DNA of 64,000 bases from contig NZ_JACHXU010000011.1 in NCBI RefSeq assembly GCF_014192335.1, forward strand, positions 124,001 to 188,000, given 5' to 3'. Positions 1-8,240 of the stretch are shown one piece after another. The position numbers were made by a program, and so were the translations under genes. Position 1 is the stretch's first letter; every line of letters begins with the position of its first letter. The stretch is from Aporhodopirellula rubra. Lineage in GTDB: Bacteria; Planctomycetota; Planctomycetia; Pirellulales; Pirellulaceae. The notes beneath the pieces were generated by a model. That model made no database searches and was not told where the DNA came from. It saw only the letters and a program-made list of their open reading frames with translations.

Positions 1-15
1 GCGATCGTTGCGAAA

Positions 16-492
16 ATGAAAAGCCCGCTCGCTGATCAAGACCTCGAACGCAGCACCGCGGATTGGGCCAACTGCCGAATCAAGGTTTGTAGGGCACGAT
101 TGGACCGAGACCCGTCGCTGCATCATCTTCGCCTCGTCCTCGGGGAAGCACTCCATGATCTTGAGCAGCATGAAGACGCGATCAAGACGCTCGAACCGTT
201 GATGTCCAACGACACGCATAGTTCCGCCGCGGCGCTGTTGATCGGACGTTGTCACCTGATTCTCGGTCGTGATATCGAGGCCATGCGTTGGTTGCGGATG
301 GCGTCCCTGCGACGAAGTGTCACGTCGCCGGCGAAAGTTCGTGTTGCCGCGTTGAAGTTGCTCGTTGATTTAGCCGACCGGCATGGATTGACGGCGACGC
401 TCGAGCAGTATCAGACGACGTTGAATTCGGTGTTAGAAGCTGCCAAGCAACACCAAGCGTCCCCGGCCACTTCTTCTGCCTCGACTTCGTAG
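16..492 (+). CDS. TPR-like protein, start may lie upstream
   Basis: A 158-residue soluble protein if it begins at the ATG at 16. No stop codon separates this ATG from the window edge, so the real start could lie further upstream. Residues about 35-110 read as paired amphipathic helices typical of tetratricopeptide repeats, with alternating leucines, alanines and a 'LLIGRCHLILGR' stretch. The C-terminus is a low-complexity Ala/Ser/Thr tail. No catalytic motif or membrane segment is visible. It lies 23 bp upstream of the WXG100-like gene on the same strand and is probably co-transcribed with it. A scaffold or chaperone role is an inference from the repeat type. Confidence 0.6.
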   Translation: MKSPLADQDLERSTADWANCRIKVCRARLDRDPSLHHLRLVLGEALHDLEQHEDAIKTLEPLMSNDTHSSAAALLIGRCHLILGRDIEAMRWLRMASLRRSVTSPAKVRVAALKLLVDLADRHGLTATLEQYQTTLNSVLEAAKQHQASPATSSASTS

Positions 493-515
493 TTCCTTTT
501 CCCGAGACTATCCCG

Positions 516-785
516 ATGAATCAAGCGATTGGTGACCCCGATCAGATCCGCCAGTTTGCCGCGCAGTTGGCCCAGTTTACGGAAGAATTACGTCAGCGTG
601 GCGGTTCGCTCGCGGCGCAGATGAATCAACTCGAACAAACGTGGCGAGACGAACAGCAACGCAAATTCAGCCAAGAGTTTCAGGATCAACTCAGGCAATT
701 GCAACGACTCATTCAGGCCACCGATCAGCACGTGCCGTATCTGATGCGGAAGGCCGAACAGCTCGATTCGTATCTCGGTCGTTGA
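516..785 (+). CDS. WXG100-superfamily-like small helical protein
   Basis: An 89-residue protein predicted to be a two-helix hairpin. Helix 1 covers about residues 9-40 and helix 2 about 47-85, with a central turn containing Trp-Arg-Asp followed by Phe seven residues later. This is where WXG100 (ESAT-6/CFP-10) proteins carry W-x-G. Length, heptad-like composition, lack of a signal peptide and the tryptophan at the turn fit that family; the WxD variant is a deviation. Family members are usually type VII secretion substrates or partners. No EssC/EccC ATPase is in the window, so secretion is an inference. ATG 516 follows the upstream stop by 23 bp. Confidence 0.65.
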   Translation: MNQAIGDPDQIRQFAAQLAQFTEELRQRGGSLAAQMNQLEQTWRDEQQRKFSQEFQDQLRQLQRLIQATDQHVPYLMRKAEQLDSYLGR

Positions 786-1021
786 TTCCGTTTTGGATTG
801 TGAGTCACGACATGAATGCAGCGTGTCTACTTGCAATCTGTGGAGAGAGAAGCCACCTTGTTGGACGTCGAAGGCGGCGTCGGCTTCCCTCGCAAGAGAC
901 AGCGTTGTGCCCGCTCCCCGGCATCAAACTGCCTAGATTCGAAACGGTCTAGGTAGGTAGTGTTCCGCGTCGCCGATTACGGCTCCTACCTGCTTCGTAA
1001 CTCTCCAACGGTCTTCATTCG

Positions 1022-2086
1022 ATGAGCCAGCACCCCAACACCTATCCCAAATTGCATAACGCCGCCTGGCCGGGCGTCGTCGGTAAAGGCGATGACGATG
1101 CCAACCCCGTCATTCCGCTCGAAGAGATGCTCGATCTCACCGCGGCGGCTGAAGTGGACGGTCGCAAGTTTGACGGTGTCGACATCTTTCTTTCGACGCC
1201 TCACATTTCGATCGACGCCACCGATGAGGAACTCGAACAGGTCGCCGAGCAGGTGAAGAGCCGGAACCTGGATATCGGAACCGTGGTAGCGCCGGTTTGG
1301 GAACCGACCGGCGGCGGCAGTGCGGCAGGCGATTCGGATGCGGTCGAGGCATTTCTGAAGCAAGTCCGAAAGGGATGCGAGATCGGCCGTAAGCTACGCC
1401 AACTCGGTGTCCGGCCCAACGGTGTCATTCGTATCGACAGCGCCACGCCGACGGCCCAGTGGTATGAAGATCCTGCAACAAATCAGAGCCGGATCGCGGA
1501 TACTTTCAAAGCCGCTTGTGACATCGCCGAAGAGTACGACGAGCGACTCGCCGCCGAAGGTGAGATTTGCTGGGGTGGTATGCACTCGTGGCGTTCGATG
1601 GTTGATTTGCTCGAACGTGTAGGACACCCAGAACGACTCGGTTTCCAAGCCGACATGGCGCACACGCTGTTGTACCTGTTGGGTTACAACGCACCCGAAG
1701 ACGCGATCCTGCCTGAGGATTTTGATTGGCAGGACAAGGAAAAGAAATCCGCAGCCCTGCACGAGTTGACGCACGCGCTGCGTCCATGGACGATCGATTT
1801 CCATGTCGCGCAAAACGATGCCACCGTTCACGGAACGGGCAGCCATGACAAAACCGGACGCCACTGTTTGCCAAATGATCCCAATGGCAAACTCGATATC
1901 GCGGTCGATGCCGGTCATTGGCTTCGCGACGAGCACGGTGATGTTTTGCAGGTTTGCAAACACATCTGCTGGGACGGATGCATGTTCCCTAACGACGTGA
2001 TGCACAAACCGCAAACATGGAACGACATCCTCGCCGCGATGCTCAGTGTTCAGGACGCTCACGGTTGGAACGAGTCCGAAGCGTAG
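1022..2086 (+). CDS. Xylose isomerase-like TIM-barrel protein (sugar epimerase/isomerase type)
   Basis: A 354-residue cytoplasmic protein resembling the AP-endonuclease-2/xylose isomerase-like TIM-barrel superfamily. Candidate metal ligands are acidic and histidine residues in 'GEICWGGMHSW', 'FQADMAHTLLYLLGY', 'HVAQNDATVHG' and 'VDAGHWLRDEHG', spaced as expected on successive barrel strands. Members isomerise or epimerise sugars and sugar derivatives with a divalent metal. It precedes a Gfo/Idh/MocA oxidoreductase on the same strand by 192 bp. That pairing is common in bacterial catabolism of inositol, unusual sugars and oxidised glycosides. The substrate cannot be read from sequence. An alternative is a hydroxypyruvate isomerase-like enzyme. 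Confidence 0.8.
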   Translation: MSQHPNTYPKLHNAAWPGVVGKGDDDANPVIPLEEMLDLTAAAEVDGRKFDGVDIFLSTPHISIDATDEELEQVAEQVKSRNLDIGTVVAPVWEPTGGGSAAGDSDAVEAFLKQVRKGCEIGRKLRQLGVRPNGVIRIDSATPTAQWYEDPATNQSRIADTFKAACDIAEEYDERLAAEGEICWGGMHSWRSMVDLLERVGHPERLGFQADMAHTLLYLLGYNAPEDAILPEDFDWQDKEKKSAALHELTHALRPWTIDFHVAQNDATVHGTGSHDKTGRHCLPNDPNGKLDIAVDAGHWLRDEHGDVLQVCKHICWDGCMFPNDVMHKPQTWNDILAAMLSVQDAHGWNESEA

Positions 2087-2120
2087 CGTTCGCTTCACTG
2101 ATTGTTCGGCTGCTGTTCTT

Positions 2121-2144
2121 GACGAGCGTTTCGAAACGTTCGTC
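2121..2144. repeat. 24-bp near-perfect palindrome between isomerase and oxidoreductase genes
   Basis: The two 12-base halves are complementary except for one position, and the central 12 bases (CGTTTCGAAACG) form a perfect palindrome. It lies 34 bp after the isomerase stop and 134 bp before the likely GTG start of the next gene. With no loop it looks more like a dimeric repressor site than a terminator, and no T-run follows. The function is inferred only from symmetry and position. Confidence 0.4.
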
Positions 2145-2278
2145 GCGTGAGGTCGCGTTATCGTGGCGGTTCGTTGTTCTTGCCGAGCAACAGCCAATGA
2201 TGCGATCCCGATCCCACGGGCAGCCGTTTGTTTTGCCCTCCCCAAATCCCTCCTTTTTTAACTCGACAGGAATACAAC

Positions 2279-3409
2279 GTGAAACCGCTTAACATCGGAA
2301 TGATTGGCTATGGCTTTATGGGCCGTACTCACAGCAACGGGTACCGACAGGCGAACCGGTTTTTTGACTTGGAATACCACCCCGTTCTCAAAGCGGTCTG
2401 TGCTCGTAACGAAGACAAAGCGAAAGCGTTTGCCGAGCAACAAGGTTACGAATCGATCGAAACCGATTGGCGAAAACTGATCGCTCGCGACGATATCGAT
2501 GCGATCGACGTTTGCACGCCCAACAACCTGCATAAAGAAATTTCGATCGCCGCCGCTGAGGCCGGCAAAATGGTGTTGTGCGAAAAACCGCTCGCCATGA
2601 ATGTCGCCGAGGGCGAGGAAATGTGCGAAGCGGTCGAAAAGGCCGGCGTCGCCAACATGGTCTGGTATAACTACCGACGCGTCCCTGCCGTCTCGCTCGC
2701 AAAACAGTTGATCGACGAAGGACGTCTCGGAAAGATCTTCCACTACCGTGCGAACTTCCTGCAGGACTGGACTATCAACGCCGACGTGCCTCAAGGCGGT
2801 GCGGCGACATGGCGTCTCGATGCCGAGGCAGCAGGCAGCGGCGTGACCGGTGACTTGCTCGCCCATTGCATCGATACCGCACTATGGCTCAATGGCAGCA
2901 TCGAAGACGTGTCAGCGATGACGGAGACGTTCGTCAAAGAACGTGTGCACGCCGAAACCGGTGCGAAGCAGCCTGTCACGATTGATGACGCGTGCATGTT
3001 TCACTGCCACTTCAAAAACGGCTCACTCGGATTGTTCGAGTCAACCCGATACGCACGCGGTCACAAAGCCCTTTACACGCTCGAAGTGAACGGCGAGCAC
3101 GCGTCGTTGCGTTGGGACCTGCATGACCTACACCGCCTCGAATACTTCGACCACGCCGACGATTCGATTGTCCGCGGTTGGCGGAGTATCCACGTGTCCG
3201 ATGGCGACCAGCCATACATGGGCAATTGGTGGGTTCCAGGATTGCAGATCGGCTACGAGCACACGTTTATCCACCAAGTCGCTGACTTCCTGAAGTCATT
3301 GGAGACGGGCGAAGCCGCTCACCCGAATTTCCGCGACGCATTGGAAACGCAAAAGGTCTGCGATGCAGTCCTCGCGAGTGCGAAAGAACGTAGCTGGAAA
3401 AACATCTAG
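2279..3409 (+). CDS. Gfo/Idh/MocA family NAD(P)-dependent oxidoreductase
   Basis: A 376-residue protein beginning with a Rossmann fold, '[18 protein letters not shown]', whose Gly-x-Gly-x-x-Gly binds NAD(P). The family signature '[11 protein letters not shown]', with its catalytic-site lysine, falls at about residues 100-110, followed by the α/β substrate-binding domain. I chose GTG 2279 because the reading frame upstream to ATG 2228 encodes unrelated sequence, and AGGAA lies about nine bases before the GTG. Family members oxidise or reduce sugars, cyclitols and pseudosugars. It probably works with the adjacent TIM-barrel isomerase. Its substrate is unknown. Confidence 0.9.
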   Translation: MKPLNIGMIGYGFMGRTHSNGYRQANRFFDLEYHPVLKAVCARNEDKAKAFAEQQGYESIETDWRKLIARDDIDAIDVCTPNNLHKEISIAAAEAGKMVLCEKPLAMNVAEGEEMCEAVEKAGVANMVWYNYRRVPAVSLAKQLIDEGRLGKIFHYRANFLQDWTINADVPQGGAATWRLDAEAAGSGVTGDLLAHCIDTALWLNGSIEDVSAMTETFVKERVHAETGAKQPVTIDDACMFHCHFKNGSLGLFESTRYARGHKALYTLEVNGEHASLRWDLHDLHRLEYFDHADDSIVRGWRSIHVSDGDQPYMGNWWVPGLQIGYEHTFIHQVADFLKSLETGEAAHPNFRDALETQKVCDAVLASAKERSWKNI

Positions 3410-3500
3410 AGCATTCCCAGCTCTTCTGTATCCACCGTCGCCCGGCGGTGGACTGAATTCTGGATTCTTGGATAGCCACGCAGCTCGGACTCTCGGGACG

Positions 3501-3530
3501 TGCATCGAATTCCTGACGGAATTCGATGCA
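3501..3530. repeat. 13-bp perfect stem-loop at left edge of the repeat array
   Basis: Positions 3501-3513 pair perfectly with 3518-3530 around a TGAC loop. It lies about 90 bp after the oxidoreductase stop. A degenerate counterpart (TTCC-TGAC-GGAA core) occurs 397 bp later in the second repeat unit. It has no T-run, so I treat it as part of the repeat element and not as an intrinsic terminator. Confidence 0.6.
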
Positions 3531-3905
3531 AACACGCCCGCAACACTTGTATCCGCAACAGGCCCGGAGGGCCGATAGAACCTTTGCCGGGGCTGTTAAG
3601 CCCCGGTTAATGCATCAAGCCAAAATGAAAGGCCTGAAGGGCCGGCACAAAAAACGGTTTCCGCTGCAAATCACTAAAGGTTGTGTCGGCCCTCCGGGCC
3701 TATCTGCTTCCTTGACATGGTTCCGGGGGTTGGCACCCCCGGCAGTGGTTGTGTCGGCACTCCGTGCCTTTCGGTGTGCGTGCTTTTCGGTGCGCGTGCT
3801 TTTCGGTGCGCGTGCTCAACGGGAGCGAAGTAGCGTGCGACGCTTCCGAGTTCATCCGCAAAGCCTCGCTGCAACTCGCGTGGTGATCCCGGGAACGTGA
3901 ACTGT
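3509..3905. repeat. Composite intergenic repeat, unit A
   Basis: First copy of a ~397-bp noncoding element. It begins at the hairpin, then carries GGCCCGGAGGGCC, the inverted repeat CCGGGGCTGTTAAGCCCCGG, a second GGCC-type palindrome, the stem-loop GGGGGTTGGCACCCCC, three 16-bp tandem copies, and a tail matching unit B (ACGGGAGCGAAGTAGCGTGC onward). Both strands have open frames here, but they simply translate the repeats (Cys/Pro/Arg-rich) and diverge in frame between copies. No transposase is nearby. Confidence 0.85.
3766..3813. repeat. 16-bp tandem repeat, three copies (unit A)
   Basis: Three head-to-tail 16-mers of consensus GCYTTTCGGTGYGCGT occupy 3766-3781, 3782-3797 and 3798-3813. Unit B has four copies at the equivalent place, so copy number varies between units. 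Confidence 0.85.
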
Positions 3906-4303
3906 ATTCCTGACGGAAGTCATTGCAAACAGACTCGCAACGCTTATTGCGGTAACAGGCCCGGAGGGCCGACAGAACCCATGCCGGGGCTGTTAAGCCC
4001 CGGTTAATGCATCAAGCCAAAATGAAAAGCCTGAAGGGCCGACACAAAAAACGGTTTCCGCTGCAAATCACTAAAGGTTGTATCGGCCGTCCGGGCCTAT
4101 CTGCTTCCTTGACATGGTTCCGGGGGTTGGCACCCCCGGCATTTGTTGTGCCGGCACTCCGTGCCTTTCGGTGTGCGTGCCTTTCGGTGTGCTGGCCTTT
4201 CGGTGTGCTGGCCTTTCGGTGTGCGTGCTCAACGGGAGCGAAGTAGCGTGCGACGCTTCCGAGTTCATCCGCAAAGCCTCGCTGTGACTCACGCAGTGAT
4301 CTC
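3906..4303. repeat. Composite intergenic repeat, unit B
   Basis: Second copy, beginning with ATTCCTGACGGA exactly 397 bp after the same string in unit A and highly similar throughout. Differences are scattered substitutions, a degenerate opening hairpin, and one extra copy of the 16-bp tandem repeat. The matching order of hairpins in A and B shows duplication of a whole unit. Confidence 0.85.
4163..4226. repeat. 16-bp tandem repeat, four copies (unit B)
   Basis: Four head-to-tail 16-mers begin at 4163, 4179, 4195 and 4211 (GCCTTTCGGTGTGCGT and its GCTG-ending variant). It is the expanded version of the three-copy block in unit A. Confidence 0.85.
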
Positions 4304-4448
4304 CGGTAACAGGCCCGGAGGGCCGACAGAACCTTCGCCGGGGCTGTTAAGCCCCGGTTAATGCATCAAGACAAAAGGGAAAGGCCTGAAGGGCCGACAC
4401 AACCAAGGGCTTTGCAGCAGATCGCTATAGGTCGAGCCGACACTGCGT
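4304..4448. repeat. Composite intergenic repeat, partial unit C
   Basis: Third, shortened copy. It repeats the GGCCCGGAGGGCC block, the GCCGGGGCTGTTAAGCCCCGG inverted repeat and the GGCCTGAAGGGCC block, then decays before the stem-loop and 16-bp tandem section. It lacks the opening ~45 bases of units A and B. It ends about 25 bp before the stop of the minus-strand FAD oxidoreductase. Confidence 0.75.
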
Positions 4449-4473
4449 ACCTAGCCGGTTCCGTATATCGCGT

Positions 4474-5919
4474 TTATACCGCGGACGATTCGCGTACGAG
4501 CATTTGGTCGACCTCGTTGCTGACGATCACGCCGTAGTTGATCGCGCCGAGCCAGCCGCTCATGATGATCCCCACGCTGCCCGCGTGGTACATGCCGTTG
4601 ACCTGTTGCGACAACGCGCGACTCACTGCCAGTCCTTCGAATTTGGTGCCGAAGCTCGCGCCCGATTCGTGCATCGTGTAATGTTTGAACGTGCGTGGCG
4701 TGGCTGCTTCGGCTCGATCGATTTTATCGCGCACGCCAGGTATGTATTTCTCCAGCGCATCGATCGTGGTCTCCACCAAATCCTGTTTGCTGGCGTTGTA
4801 TTCCTCGGGGCTGAGGTCAGCCCAGTCCGACCAGTTCGCGTTCGTGCTGCTGACGATTGCGTATCGTTCTTTCTTGGTTGGCCGAGTTCGCGGGTAGTAA
4901 AAGCTAAACGTTCGTGAAGTGATATCGCGGCTGAGCAACAGGTCCGTCCGGAACTCTTTCGCCGTGCTGGTGAAGAACAGATCGCCGCTCGATTCGTCGA
5001 TCTCCTCGCCCGGTTTCAGTGCCATGTAAACCTGAGTGCTGGAGTTGTTCAGTCGGACGGCCTCGGTTTGTTCGACAAAACCGCGATCGAGTTTTTCGGT
5101 GCCGATCATTTTCAAGATTGTCGTCCGCAGGTTCGCGTTGCTGACGACGGCCCGACACGGGATCCGGCGGCCACGAACGTGTACTCCCGAAACGCGGGTT
5201 CCCTGCAGCGGGCTGTCGGAGACTTCGATTTCGTCGACCGGGCAATTGATCCGGATGTCGACTCCGTTGCTGATCAACTCCTTTTTCATCCGAGCGATCA
5301 GGTCGTCGGTGCCGCCTTCGTAGATGAACACGCCCTTGCTCATGAAGTTACTGAAAACGATGCCGTACGTGATCGCGGGGTCTTCGAGCGTTGAGCCGTT
5401 GGCGTAGGTGATCGGTTCCATCAGCAATCGCACCACGTCGTCGCGACCGGGGAAAAACCGGTCGAACAGTTGACGTGTGGTCGTGGATTGGTCGTCGTAA
5501 AAATTCATCCCCCGAGCGGTGTCGAAAAATTCTCGGACAGTCGGTTCGGCGATCCCAAATTTGGACGTCAGCAATCGGGTGAAGTCGTCCCGGTTAAACG
5601 TCGTTGTGAGCGAAAACTGTGGGTTATCGAATCGGATGTTCTTCAGTTGAACGATCCGGTCGGCGATATCGCGACTCCAATATCGACGGCACGATTTCAC
5701 CATCCCGTGTGGGAACCCGTGCAGCGAGATGTCGAACGTGTGCCCACCGGGACGCAAGAACCAGGTTGCCAATCCGCCGAGCTTGTAGTGCTGCTCGAGC
5801 AACAGGACGCGGTGCCCGGCACGGCCGAGAATGTTGGCAGAGGTCATTCCGGCCAAACCACTGCCGATCACGACGACGTCGTACTCGTCGGCAATCCCTT
5901 TGAGAAAATCCTTGGCCAT
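4474..5919 (-). CDS. CrtI/CrtISO-like FAD-dependent oxidoreductase 1
   Basis: A 481-residue flavoprotein of the phytoene desaturase/carotene isomerase fold. The N-terminal dinucleotide-binding motif '[14 protein letters not shown]' is at about residues 14-27, the ribose-binding Glu ends 'VLLLEQH', and '[10 protein letters not shown]' follows as in CrtI and retinol saturases. The C-terminus has the usual 'GMYHAGSVG' flavin motif and a hydrophobic end. ATG 5919 is chosen because the 76 codons upstream are Arg/Pro-rich, unlike the family, and precede the GxGxxG fold. It is divergent from a ketosynthase-ACP-oxidoreductase set, which suggests it acts on an acyl or polyene chain. A carotenoid role is possible, but no phytoene synthase is here. 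Confidence 0.8.
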   Translation of the reverse strand: MAKDFLKGIADEYDVVVIGSGLAGMTSANILGRAGHRVLLLEQHYKLGGLATWFLRPGGHTFDISLHGFPHGMVKSCRRYWSRDIADRIVQLKNIRFDNPQFSLTTTFNRDDFTRLLTSKFGIAEPTVREFFDTARGMNFYDDQSTTTRQLFDRFFPGRDDVVRLLMEPITYANGSTLEDPAITYGIVFSNFMSKGVFIYEGGTDDLIARMKKELISNGVDIRINCPVDEIEVSDSPLQGTRVSGVHVRGRRIPCRAVVSNANLRTTILKMIGTEKLDRGFVEQTEAVRLNNSSTQVYMALKPGEEIDESSGDLFFTSTAKEFRTDLLLSRDITSRTFSFYYPRTRPTKKERYAIVSSTNANWSDWADLSPEEYNASKQDLVETTIDALEKYIPGVRDKIDRAEAATPRTFKHYTMHESGASFGTKFEGLAVSRALSQQVNGMYHAGSVGIIMSGWLGAINYGVIVSNEVDQMLVRESSAV

Positions 5920-6423
5920 GTGTTTGCTGAGTCGATCGTGGGTTTGAACTGGGGGTGGTGAGGGCCGCCCTGGATGGGGAAAGGCCGCACGAGGTGTTAA
6001 TCGCCGCACCGTTTGGCTGTTCGCAGATCGGATGGGATCCACTTCGGCCGGGGCTGAGGTCGGGTAACCGCCATCAACGCGAGCTCGGCAACAACGACGA
6101 TTGCCCCAGGGCACCGATGTCCTTGGGCATTTACTGTCCTCGGGCATCTACGTCTGGATTACGGAACTCGTCGGGGCGTCGAACTCGACAGCGAGCCGAT
6201 TTTTGACCGGTGGGCGAACTCGCCTGGCAAATCATTCGGCTGACCATCAGCGGCCGACACTCTTACGGCCAACACAGTGTAGGGATTTTTCGTTCAGCGT
6301 CTTGGGTATTGACGAAAAGAGGTCCGAGATTCGCTGGATCTCGCGGTGCGGGGCGTTGAGTGTTTGGACGTCAAACGCTACGTTTTGAGGCTTAATTCAT
6401 CACCACTCTTGGTTAAATAACAC
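5920..6423. other. 504-bp divergent intergenic region
   Basis: It separates the minus-strand FAD oxidoreductase from the plus-strand ketosynthase and must hold both promoters. I see no convincing gene or sigma-70 promoter. The only clear structure is a 17-bp direct repeat at 6118-6151. The last 100 bases are richer in A and T. Confidence 0.6.
6118..6151. repeat. Tandem 17-bp direct repeat in the divergent promoter region
   Basis: TGTCCTTGGGCATTTAC (6118-6134) is followed immediately by TGTCCTCGGGCATCTAC (6135-6151), 15 of 17 identical. The position between divergent genes makes a regulator site possible. It could equally be a simple tandem duplication. Confidence 0.5.
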
Positions 6424-7683
6424 GTGATCGCACCCAATTTGGCATCGAAGCTTCCCGACGAACAGCGGATTGTCATCACGGGCATCGGATTGACGGCCCC
6501 CAACGGGAACGACTGGCAGTCGTTTCGTCAGGCGTTGTTGGAGAAACGCAGCGGTGTCCAACCGTACGAGATTCGCTATTTCGGTGAAACTCTGGCGGGT
6601 ATCTGCGATTTCGACGACAAAAAATATCAGTCGAAAAAAGACATCCGGCGTGGCACCCGAGCGGGCAGCGTCGGCGTTTATACGGCCAACGAAGCGATCG
6701 CCCATTCGGGCCTGGATTGGGAAAACGTCGATAAATCACGCGTCGGCATCTACGTCGGCGTCACCGAGCACGGCAACGTCGAAACCGAAAACGAAATCTT
6801 CGTGATCAAGGGATTTGATTACGACACGAGTTGTTGGTCGCACCACCACAATCCTCGTACGGTCGCGAACAACCCGGCCGGTGAGATCGCGTTGAACCTG
6901 GGCATCACAGGGCCGCACTACACGATCGGCGCCGCCTGTGCGGCCGGAAACGCGGGCATCATCCAGGGGGCTCAAATGCTGCGTTTGGGTGAATGTGACG
7001 TTGCGATCGCCGGTGGTACCAGCGAGAGCATCCACACGTTCGGCATCTTCGCTAGTTTTAACAGCCAAAACGCACTGGCCACTCATGCGGACCCGGCCTC
7101 CGCGTCACGCCCGTTTGACAAGAAACGCAACGGAATCGTCGTCGCTGAAGGCGGCTGCCTGTACACGCTCGAACGGTTCAGTGACGCGAAAGCACGCGGA
7201 GCTCAAATTTACGGCGAATTGGTCGGATACGCGATGAACACCGACGCGACCGATTTTGTTTTGCCCAATCCCGAACGACAGGCGCAGTGCGTCCAGATGG
7301 CGTTGGACAAAGCGGGCCTGGAAGCCGACCAAATCGACATTCTCAGCACGCACGCCACCGGTACCATGAGTGGCGATTCGCAAGAGTGCAAAGCGCTCCG
7401 GAGTGTGTTTGGAGAGTCCAGCAACGTCCGTATCAACAACACCAAGAGCTACATCGGTCACGCCATGGGCGCCGCCGGTGCGTTGGAGTTGGCGGGCAAC
7501 TTGGCTGCGTTCAGTGACGGTGTTGTCCATCCGACGATCAACGTCGACGAACTCGATCCCGATTGCGATCTTCCTGGACTCGTTTTGAACGAACCTGAAG
7601 AGCGACCACGAATTAACTACATTCTCAACAACTCGTTCGGAATGTTGGGTATTAATTCGGTCGTCATCATCGGTCGGATTTAA
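6424..7683 (+). CDS. FabF-like β-ketoacyl-ACP synthase with altered gating loop
   Basis: A 419-residue thiolase-fold condensing enzyme. The nucleophile is Cys172 in 'IGAACAAGN'; the two histidines are His310 in 'STHATGT' and His346 in 'KSYIGHAMGA', with Lys341. All residues for Claisen condensation of acyl- and malonyl-ACP are present. The C-terminal gating loop that reads GFGG in FabF reads GMLG here ('NSFGMLGIN', about residues 403-411), so the gating phenylalanine is replaced by methionine. The GTG start at 6424 has no strong ribosome-binding site. It lies 203 bp before an ACP gene and belongs to the same probable pathway as the two CrtI-like enzymes. Housekeeping FabF is less likely given this context. 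Confidence 0.85.
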   Translation: MIAPNLASKLPDEQRIVITGIGLTAPNGNDWQSFRQALLEKRSGVQPYEIRYFGETLAGICDFDDKKYQSKKDIRRGTRAGSVGVYTANEAIAHSGLDWENVDKSRVGIYVGVTEHGNVETENEIFVIKGFDYDTSCWSHHHNPRTVANNPAGEIALNLGITGPHYTIGAACAAGNAGIIQGAQMLRLGECDVAIAGGTSESIHTFGIFASFNSQNALATHADPASASRPFDKKRNGIVVAEGGCLYTLERFSDAKARGAQIYGELVGYAMNTDATDFVLPNPERQAQCVQMALDKAGLEADQIDILSTHATGTMSGDSQECKALRSVFGESSNVRINNTKSYIGHAMGAAGALELAGNLAAFSDGVVHPTINVDELDPDCDLPGLVLNEPEERPRINYILNNSFGMLGINSVVIIGRI

Positions 7684-7886
7684 CCTCCGACGCCGAACCG
7701 CGGGGTACCGGAGATTGGCTCCTCGCGGCCTCCGGGGCGACCGTTCGCACGGCTATGGCCTTGTGCGTTTCTGTTTTGGCACCGAAACTATTGTCTTCAT
7801 GGGATACTGTCCCACATTTTCGCGGGTTTTCGCCCGAATCCTACGTCCACCTGAACCTTCCGTTTTCCTCACCCCCAACCGCGTCC

Positions 7887-8138
7887 ATGACCCCCGCTGA
7901 AATCCGCGACGAAATCATTGATATCCTCGAAGACATCTCACCTGATGAAGACCTCGACGGACTCGATGACCAAAAACCTTTTCGGGACCAACTCGAACTC
8001 GATTCGATGGATTTCCTCGATATCGTGATGGAACTTCGCAAACGCCACCGGGTTCAAATTCCAGAGGAAGATTACGGCAACCTGGCCAGCATGCATTCGA
8101 CGGTGACTTACCTCGAACCCAAGATGAAGGATATCTGA
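7887..8138 (+). CDS. Acyl carrier protein
   Basis: An 83-residue acidic four-helix protein. The phosphopantetheine attachment site is the serine in 'LELDSMDFLDIV' (about residues 38-49), matching the D-S-[LM] signature. ATG 7887 begins 'MTPAEIRDEIIDILEDI', a normal ACP helix 1. A longer frame upstream encodes unrelated residues. The neighbouring ketosynthase and FAD oxidoreductases suggest a dedicated carrier, not the housekeeping AcpP. Charged helix II (acidic DFLD and ELRKRH) could specify partner choice, which is an inference. Confidence 0.88.
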   Translation: MTPAEIRDEIIDILEDISPDEDLDGLDDQKPFRDQLELDSMDFLDIVMELRKRHRVQIPEEDYGNLASMHSTVTYLEPKMKDI

Positions 8139-8240
8139 GCGAGAGGATAAAAGGTCATCGGTCTCCGGCGCCGGGTGTTTCATTCAAACGCTTCGGCGAC
8201 CGCGTTACCCTACGCCTGCAACCTTTAACCTCCTTTCCTC

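Noticed and set aside
1394-2245. 283-codon minus-strand frame antisense to the isomerase
   Set aside because: It lies opposite a well-supported gene, has no domain, and its composition is that of a GC-rich reverse frame.
3526-4361. Several open frames of 60-124 codons in the repeat array
   Set aside because: They translate the repeats themselves, differ in frame between units, are Cys/Arg/Pro-rich and have no start signals or domains.
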